This document shows, piece by piece, positions 57,888 to 64,000 of a stretch of DNA of 64,000 bases (position 1 is its first letter; each line of letters begins with the position of its first letter). The notes below the pieces were generated by a model. That model did not search any database and was not told the origin of the DNA. It saw only the letters and a list, made by a program, of their open reading frames with translations. Origin of the DNA: Podospora comata (Eukaryota; Ascomycota; Sordariomycetes; Sordariales; Podosporaceae). Location: assembly GCA_017354895.1 (NCBI GenBank), contig CP071498.1, forward strand, positions 2,604,001 to 2,668,000. Reading direction: 5' to 3'. The position numbers were made by a program, and so were the translations under genes.

Positions 57888-58223
57888 ATGCTCACCCGTG
57901 GCGCGCATTGTCCAAAGGAGACCAGTTCATCAACTGACAGCTTCCGACCTAACCTTTATTTGATATTGTTGGCCGCCATCGTACTGCTTGGTGCTTTAAC
58001 ATCACCACTCCTTACCACCTGGTCTGCGAGCCACATTTACTCAGGAGGAGACAATCTGGCACCGCCTAGCCTACCAACTCCCACTCTGAGCCATCAAGTT
58101 CTATTTCAAGATCAACCATCACGACAACATCTAAATCTCTTTGACTTTGCAGCCAGCCACAATGACAATATTTCACTGCTGACTCTCTATCGCAGCACTT
58201 TACGCAGATCCGTCCGCTGTTGA
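57888..58223 (+). CDS. small hypothetical protein with one membrane helix, doubtful
   Basis: 111 codons from ATG 57888. One good hydrophobic helix (LYLILLAAIVLLGALTSPLL) lies near residues 23-42, with polar ends. No family is recognised. It stops just before the GTT repeat. It may be a lineage-specific gene or a chance ORF. Confidence 0.3.
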   Translation: MLTRGAHCPKETSSSTDSFRPNLYLILLAAIVLLGALTSPLLTTWSASHIYSGGDNLAPPSLPTPTLSHQVLFQDQPSRQHLNLFDFAASHNDNISLLTLYRSTLRRSVRC

Positions 58224-58249
58224 TCCTTGCACTATGGCAGCCATGCATG

Positions 58250-58250
58250 G

Positions 58251-58348
<98 letters not shown>

Positions 58349-58349
58349 G
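58250..58349 (+). repeat. (GTT)33 trinucleotide microsatellite
   Basis: About 100 bp of perfect GTT/TTG repeat with no interruption. In its open frames it would code polyLeu, or polyGln/polyAsn on the other strand, but no surrounding gene supports translation. Such purity suggests recent expansion. Confidence 0.97.
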
Positions 58350-58653
58350 GGTATAAAAAATGAGGTTAGGTCGGCAACTCTGAATAAAAAGACGCAAATG
58401 GCTGGTTGTCTGTGCGAGATTACATAAAATTTGCTCACAAATGGTCCACAAAGCAGCTGGGGATTTCTTCTGTCATTATTCTACTTACAGACGTAGCCAA
58501 TTGTCTAAAGCCTTGAGTCAATTGTGTAGCATCAGAGAAATGAGTGACAAGAGCCGAGAATGAGAGACATGATTGGCTTTGGTCAGAGACGTTGACTCTT
58601 TCAACTTGACATTGGGCCGAGGGGGCTGTGTCATATGGCTCAGAGGCAGAGAA

Positions 58654-58674
58654 AGAGAGAGAGAGAGAGAGAGA
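58654..58674 (+). repeat. (GA)n microsatellite
   Basis: Short GA run in non-coding DNA. Confidence 0.85.
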
Positions 58675-59217
58675 TCAGAGGACAAGATCCGAAAAAGTTG
58701 GTACGTGATGGAGGGTCGCAGTGGATTCAAGTCAATTTATTCAAACTGCCATCAGGAAATTCCTCGACTCTCTCATCACCACTTCCCATGGGAACTTCAA
58801 CACGACAGAGTTATCAGGGCTATTCCACTGATCTACATTGTGAATTACGGGCTTCCACCGACAAGAAATCCGGTAAAAGTAGATTTATAGGATTTGACGC
58901 GGCTTCATGGGGGAATGAAAGTCCCCGAGGGAGCACCTTCTTTTTTGAGACGAGGTGAAAGGTCGGTGTCAAAGACTTTCTTGCTTGAGAGGATGGCAGC
59001 TTGGGCATCTGAGAATTTTGATCGCCAAGAGTATGTATGAGACTTGCTCCCCAGCCGACCATTTCTTCCTTCTTCTTCAAACCCCGAATCTCTCAGGTAT
59101 TATGATGAATAACCTCGGGGGGAAAATTGATACCTGATATTCCTGCAGGGGCCGGAATTTCTTGAACATGAATTTCATATTGTGAATTTCCAAGACTTCA
59201 GAGAATCAGCTATCAGG

Positions 59218-59225
59218 TATATAAA
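59218..59225 (+). promoter_or_regulatory. TATA box (TATATAAA) of a decayed gene
   Basis: A consensus TATATAAA is followed within about 30-60 bp by pyrimidine-rich leader-like DNA (59260-59330), as in strongly expressed fungal genes. The only following reading region is the relic at 59430-59845. Confidence 0.45.
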
Positions 59226-59429
59226 GCAGGAGTTCTCGTTTGATTCTCTGGCCTCCTTTCCCGGCCAGACTTCTCCAGATCACTTCTCTCTTACATCACA
59301 TCAACATCGACTCAATTTGCTTCTAGTTGCATCGCCCGAGTCATAAGCAAAGACCCTGCTCTGAAGATCACGGCGGCTACGGCTTCAGGGCCAATTGACT
59401 TTCTTGTGGTTTGAGCCCTCGCCGAGTGA

Positions 59430-59845
59430 CTCCAACGGCTAGCTGAACAAAAGTCTTGTTCAGGACGTCAGCAAGCTACTCGTTCAGAAAAGCTACCTCA
59501 CCGGCAGTGACCCCACCTGGCTTGTCACAATGTCCATCAAATGGGAGGACTCAGTCACGGCCTCCGAGCTGCCCCCCGTCTTGAACGGGCTCGCTCCAGA
59601 CTGATGATTTGCACGCCACTGGCTGGGTTCTCGTCCACCACTCGCTTGACGGCATGGACCAGCACATCAAACTGCAGTGACCGGGTAACAACACTCCCGC
59701 CCAGGCCAGAGGTCTCGTGCGGCAGTGTGCCATAAGTGCCATCCAATCCTTGATCGCTGGGGCGATCACCCTGCCCTACCTCACCTCGGACATCAAAGTC
59801 ACCATGTCAACGCTTGGCTTGCCAACAGCTGCATTCTGATTTACA
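59430..59845 (+). pseudogene. relic of an unrecognised protein-coding gene
   Basis: Protein-like sequence occurs here in more than one forward frame (for example SYLTGSDPTWLVTMSIKWED and QSLIAGAITLPYLTSDIKV). Composition is coding-like, C-rich at third positions, but no frame stays open for the whole stretch. No family was identified. It looks broken; alternatively, unrecognised introns could explain it. Confidence 0.35.
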
Positions 59846-60567
59846 GCATCGGAGAGCCGAGGCCACCCTAAGGTACGATGGGATGTGGGCTCACCGATAG
59901 AGGACGATGCCTGTCGTATTGACCTCTTCTAGAGGTGTAGGTTCATCTGATCAAGTCCGCGTTGAGGGAACCTCTGTTGTGATGGGACGGGCGGTATGTA
60001 AATGGGGTCTTGTTAGTGGTGTAATGCACAATCGAAACCTAGCCTTGTTGTCAATCGCGTCGGGTCTTCTACATCATGCTCACACGTCTGCCCTTCACCA
60101 AGTAGTTAGCCAATAAGCAACATGTCCCATGAAGTCCCGTGCAAAACATAGATGATGGACGGTGCCTTCAGTTCAACTTACACCCTTTCAACCTCTCCAA
60201 ACCTATTCTCGCTCAGGGGTCCTCTTGGGCACCCCTTGTTCACTTCCACAACTCAACCTCAATAAAGAAGTGAGTTTGTAGCTGGAAAAAGGTCATGTTA
60301 CCTTTCAATCTAGATACCTAGGTAGTCTAGCCTCAGAAACGAGCAAAACTTGTCATCACGTCGTAGATCATGACCCGCCCCCCCCCCCCTTTAGCCCCGT
60401 GTGATCTTTGTTTCCCTCAAGACAAGAGAGAAAAACAACAGATCGGATATCAAAATGCCCTTCCATTCCTTCTTATAGCTCCGGGAAACAAACCAATCAA
60501 AAACTTCCTTCTGAAGCACTCCAGGAAAAAAAAAATAGAAAAAAAGATGAAATGAACGAGTAAAAGT

Positions 60568-61596
60568 TCACCCCACAACCTGCTGTCCGGTCTGCCCACC
60601 CCCTTGCGCATTATTCCCCTGCTGCTGCTGTTGACTCTCCTCCTTCTTCAACAACCTCTTCCGGTTATACAAATCCGTATTCAACACATTGAGATACCCC
60701 CTCCTCCTAAGCTCCTCCTGAATCTGGCTCACCAACCTCCCCTCCCTCAACCAGCCGTCCACCTCGGCGCTCACGAAATCCGGCAGCTTCCTCGCCCTCG
60801 GGTCGCTGGTGTCGGTGCTCGGTCCATGATTATGGATTTTATGTTCCTCGTTGGGGTAATGCAGCACCCAGACGTCGGAATCCTTGGCTGTCTCGATGAC
60901 CTCAAACTTGAAGAGACAGCCGCATTTCTTGGACGTTCTATCGGTAGTGGGCTTCCGCCTGCCTTCCTCTTTGGCCTTGACAAACACCGAGGGGTCGACG
61001 GGGGGTCGGTGGTGGCGGGCTTCGCCGCCGCGGAAGCAGACCCAGCGGACTTTTCGCTTGCCGGTTACTTTTGCGCCGGCGATGCGCATGGAGTAGCCTC
61101 GCGGGAGGGTCCAGGCGTCGAGGGTGGCTTGCATCGCGGCGCGGGAGTTGATGACGAAATTGGGGGGTGGGGGTTCGAGGGGGATTATGGGTTGTTGGGG
61201 TTGTTGTGGGATGGCATGTTGCTGGTATGCGAGGTGTTGTTGCGGCTGCGTAGGTTGGGATTGTTGGCTTTGTTGTTGCTGCTGCTGCTGCTGTTGCTGT
61301 TGGGGTGGTTGTTGTTGACCCCCCTGTGATAATGATTGCGGTGGTGGTGGAGGCGGTGGGCCGCCAGGGGCACCAGGAGCGGGTGGTCCCGCTAACGCCG
61401 GCGCACCGCCGCTGACTCCTCCTCCTGCCGGGACTTGGGCTGGGCCCCCACCACCGCTAGGTGCTGCACCACCACCAAAGTTTGGGTTCTGGCTGATCTT
61501 GAGCACAGCCTCGATGCGACTGAGGCGGCGGTCGATGGCAGTGAGGGAGTTGAACAAGGTGTTGAACTGGCTGGGGGTCAGGGTGTTTGCTGCCAT
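60568..61596 (-). CDS. FAR1/WRKY-GCM1-like zinc-binding protein, Gln-rich
   Basis: Single exon, 342 aa; ATG 61596 is the only ATG in the open frame (upstream starts are TTG). Residues ~1-30 form a helix (LTPSQFNTLFNSLTAIDRRLSRIEAVL). A low-complexity region follows at ~35-130 with Gly, Pro and a Gln run. A FAR1-type DNA-binding domain is at ~150-265: WVCFRGGEARHH, then KKCGCLFKF, then HYPNEEHKIHNHGPS. These give the Cys, Cys-x-Cys and His-x-His ligands of the WRKY-GCM1 fold. DFVSAEVDGWLREGRLVSQI and LYNRKRLL follow. In plants and fungi this domain descends from Mutator-like transposases. No transposase core is present, so a host regulator is more likely than an element. Confidence 0.72.
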   Translation of the reverse strand: MAANTLTPSQFNTLFNSLTAIDRRLSRIEAVLKISQNPNFGGGAAPSGGGGPAQVPAGGGVSGGAPALAGPPAPGAPGGPPPPPPPQSLSQGGQQQPPQQQQQQQQQQQSQQSQPTQPQQHLAYQQHAIPQQPQQPIIPLEPPPPNFVINSRAAMQATLDAWTLPRGYSMRIAGAKVTGKRKVRWVCFRGGEARHHRPPVDPSVFVKAKEEGRRKPTTDRTSKKCGCLFKFEVIETAKDSDVWVLHYPNEEHKIHNHGPSTDTSDPRARKLPDFVSAEVDGWLREGRLVSQIQEELRRRGYLNVLNTDLYNRKRLLKKEESQQQQQGNNAQGGGQTGQQVVG

Positions 61597-61658
61597 GGGC
61601 TCTCCAAAAGTACAGGGGATCCAGGCTGACAGAGAGCGATATTTTGTTTGCGCCGCAC

Positions 61659-61675
61659 TGTGTGTGTGTGTGTGT
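61659..61675 (+). repeat. (GT)n run in the leader of the FAR1-like gene
   Basis: About eight GT repeats 65 bp upstream of the minus-strand ATG at 61596, so probably in the 5' UTR. Confidence 0.8.
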
Positions 61676-63195
61676 CTTTCCCCAGCTTTTTGGTGGTTTG
61701 TGTTGACAAGTCCAGCCAGCCAACCGGGCGCCTGTCGGGTCGCGGAGAGTCCTGTGCGCTTCGCGCGCGTCACTCGGCTTCTGGTGTGTTTTTTTTGGAA
61801 ATGGTGAGGATATTGGAATAACAACAGACACGAGCCAAACAAACCAAGGTGACCAGGTTGCGCGCAAAAAACCAAAAAAAAAAATTCACATATCGCGGTT
61901 GGTGAGTGTCAGATCAGGGAAACGATGATGATGGGCCAAAGGCTGATAATGGGGATGGCTGAGAGCATCGGGTTCGCGATTCTCGTCACGTGGTCTGCAC
62001 GAATGAACGAGGCGGCGCTGCGGGAAAACAAATTGTGGGTGCCGCCCGATGCGGGGTTCGCGCCCAAATATTCAACCTCAGGCTTCTTTTCTACCCCTCT
62101 ATTTTCTTTCTGCAGTGCAACCTATCACCATCTCACATCTCACAGACGCAAATGCGCTGCTCTTGCATAATCAGCTTTTGGCCAGCAGAGATAATCAGCT
62201 ATCGTCTTGTTAGCAGCCATCGTAGAGGATCGTAACTTGGAAAGCGAACAAGTACTAATGCTGCCGGCGTACCAAAGTCGTGCCTCTCTTCTCACGCAAT
62301 TCTCTCAGACCTGAAATCCTAGAAACCAGACATGGACCCCCACCGGCCAGTGTGCACCTTAATGCCATAAATCTATCACGGTGTCTGAGATAAGGGCATG
62401 ATAACTATCGATCGAAGTCTCAACACTCTTCTGGGTTGGCCATCTAGTCTGGGCAAGCAAAGTGGGTTCTGAACGTTTCTTTTGGCCCCAGCCTGGTGTG
62501 AAGATTCGATTCCCAAACCATCAGCAGAGTACTAGCTGTTCAAGAAGTAGCTTCAGGAGAATGATGTGCTTCCCGAATTTCTGAGGTTATCCAAATCAAA
62601 ACTACAGAATATTGTCATTTGCCCCAGGACTTGCTTTGGGAAGGTAATGCCCAACTTGATCTTTGTTTTCTCTCAAATGAGCAAACTCTCCAAGGAAGCC
62701 AGGATCACCTGGTGTGCCGATTGTGTGTTGAATCAGTATCCCCCAGTGGCATTACCTCATGGTTGCAACCCAGTGAGACAGTGGCAATCGGCCAGGCAAC
62801 TCACTCTGCTATATTCGAACTTTACCAGTGCACCAACGGCAGACTTGGAGATGTTCGAGCCTGTGCTTCGGAGTAGGTTGGGAAGAAGAAGTGAAGAGGA
62901 TTGGGGGGAGGGCGCGGTAGAGGAGGGGAAGGGATATGGGTTTACCGGAGGGGATAGACAAGTAATCATTGAAAGATGATAATGTAGGGATAGAATAGAT
63001 GCCCGAGCTTTTTCAGCAAGTTCAACGATCACGTAACAATGCCGTGCCTAGCCACACAACTTAAGGGCCTTTATAGCCAGTTCCCAACCTCACATCAATC
63101 TCTTTAATCTCGGCAACATCTCCTCTTAGTCTGAGCTTTTACAGACTTAATCTTAGCTTTTTATAGTCTAAGTGCCGTCTAACCTTTAACATTCT

Positions 63196-63219
63196 ACTAT
63201 ATAAGCATAAGGGACTCTC
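63196..63219. repeat. possible remnant of an element-B inverted-repeat arm
   Basis: The segment contains TATAAG followed by ATAAGGGACTCT, matching the reverse complement of the left arm of element B (TATAAG...ATAAGGGACTCT) apart from a short gap. A GGGATAGA about 200 bp upstream may be the other end. The match is short and could be chance. Confidence 0.3.
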
Positions 63220-64000
63220 TATCCCAACAATAGGCCTCTCTAATCCTAGCATCTGTCAGGATTTCTCAAGCATTGCCCATTCACTATCCGAGCTTCCTGT
63301 TTGACACCCATGATACCTGCAACTATCCCAACTGAGCCAAGTCCAACTGCCAGGAGAAAAAGTGCTACCAAAAATAACATGCTGCCATGGCTGATATCTT
63401 TTAATACATGTATTAGAGTGGTGATTTTGATGCCAGTCCTGTGCTCGTGGCTGATATGAAGAAGTGATGGCTGTGCGGTTGGTACTAAAGCTAGGCTTGT
63501 GGAATGGTGTTGTGAGAATTCTGGACAACAATAAACAGGCTGTTGAAAGACTTTGCTGCTCAAGGATACACAGTCGGTGTTGATCCCAAAAAGAATTCGC
63601 GATATACCTATGCAGGTGTCTGCCTGCCGTTTTTAGGGACTTTTATTGGATTGACAGTATGGGCTTGGCCCTGTGCGGAAATTCAAGCTGTAATAAAAGA
63701 TTGAGTCGACTAATGGGAAGGAAAAGAAAAGGAGGTTCGTTGAGGGGGAGCGGACTTTCTTAAATACATGTGGAAAAAGGACCGGCACCTTGCCGGGCCA
63801 CCGACCTGTGGAAAAGCGTCCAGAAAAGCCGCCTTCATAGACACCGTAACCCCGTCTCTTTCAAGCCTTCAAACCACCCAATCATTTTACACAATTCCTT
63901 TCACCCATCTAGGCACAAACCGCGGGCAACCGAAGAACGAACGACATTCCATTTTTCAGTTCGAAACTTCCTGCCGTGATTCATCTTCCCGAGCTGGCCC

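Larger units (their letters stand above)
57520..60567. other. gene-poor region with microsatellites and a gene relic
   Basis: 3.0 kb. It holds a possible small membrane-protein ORF (57888-58223), a 33-copy GTT repeat, a GA repeat, a TATA-type promoter near 59218, and a decayed reading region at about 59430-59845. From 59900 to 60567 I see nothing but 3' flank of the FAR1-like gene. Confidence 0.5.
61597..64000. other. right-end region without a supported gene
   Basis: 2.4 kb. The ORFs at 62566-62979 (plus) and 63246-63563 (minus; one hydrophobic helix) have no family match and mixed composition. 63060-63240 is AT-rich and ends with a piece resembling the inverted-repeat arm of element B. The last 250 bp are pyrimidine-rich and may be the leader of a plus-strand gene beyond the window. 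Confidence 0.45.

Noticed and set aside
58200-58451. Poly-Gln, poly-Asn and poly-Leu ORFs over the GTT repeat
   Set aside because: Every frame of a GTT repeat is open; no flanking protein sequence supports translation.
62500-62520. tRNA B-box-like TTCGATTCCC
   Set aside because: No matching A box or cloverleaf stems could be drawn around it.
62566-62979. 137-codon plus-strand ORF near the right end
   Set aside because: Mixed composition and no family; the end is purine-rich low-complexity sequence.
63246-63563. 105-codon minus-strand ORF with one hydrophobic helix
   Set aside because: No homologous pattern or promoter signs; likely chance.

Overview
The window reads as nuclear DNA of a filamentous ascomycete (Pezizomycotina, most likely Sordariomycetes, probably Sordariales). 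The evidence is closely spaced genes on both strands, short introns of about 44 to 120 nt (one of 239 nt) with GTRAGT-type donors and CTRAC branch points 10-25 nt before YAG, CT-rich leaders, and fungal housekeeping genes (ADA2, ERG28, IFA38, NUP170, ALG9, NAF1, CCT1, an esterase with a signal peptide). All exon joins were made by eye from splice signals, frame and family conservation. No rRNA, tRNA, CRISPR array or prokaryotic operon was seen.

Layout, left to right. 0-10 kb: an F-box gene running off the left edge, a small inverted-repeat element, EXO5, a NIPA-type Mg transporter and a short-chain dehydrogenase in four exons. 10-22 kb: ADA2, GAL7, the head-to-head lipid pair ERG28/IFA38, and NUP170. 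22-31 kb: a second inverted-repeat element, then the most unusual block. It holds a caspase-like (C14) protease gene, a divergent TPR-CHAT protease gene, and a convergent gene for an unassigned 294-residue protein. 31-41 kb: ALG9 and NAF1 head to head, a long gene-poor gap, and a single-pass membrane protein with a C-terminal SH3 domain. 42-54 kb: a DUF7730/F-box-like protein, the CHIP-type TPR/U-box ubiquitin ligase, cytosolic prolyl-tRNA synthetase (nine exons), CCT1, a LYC1-like acetyltransferase and a CE1 esterase. 54-64 kb: mostly relics and low-complexity DNA, including a displaced copy of the CHIP U-box, a 33-copy trinucleotide repeat and a decayed gene behind an intact-looking TATA box. 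It also holds two plausible genes: a small methyltransferase-like protein and a FAR1/WRKY-GCM1-like DNA-binding protein.

Most genes are unrelated neighbours, as is usual in fungi. The exception is 23.0-30.6 kb, where two different clan-CD proteases and one small unknown protein lie together. In filamentous fungi proteases of these kinds belong to regulated cell death and allorecognition, so this is the best candidate for an undescribed functional module.

Two window-wide patterns also stand out. Many genes are C-rich in the 5' half of the coding strand and G-rich in the 3' half. Two separate inverted-repeat elements carry the same degenerate ~21-bp internal repeat.
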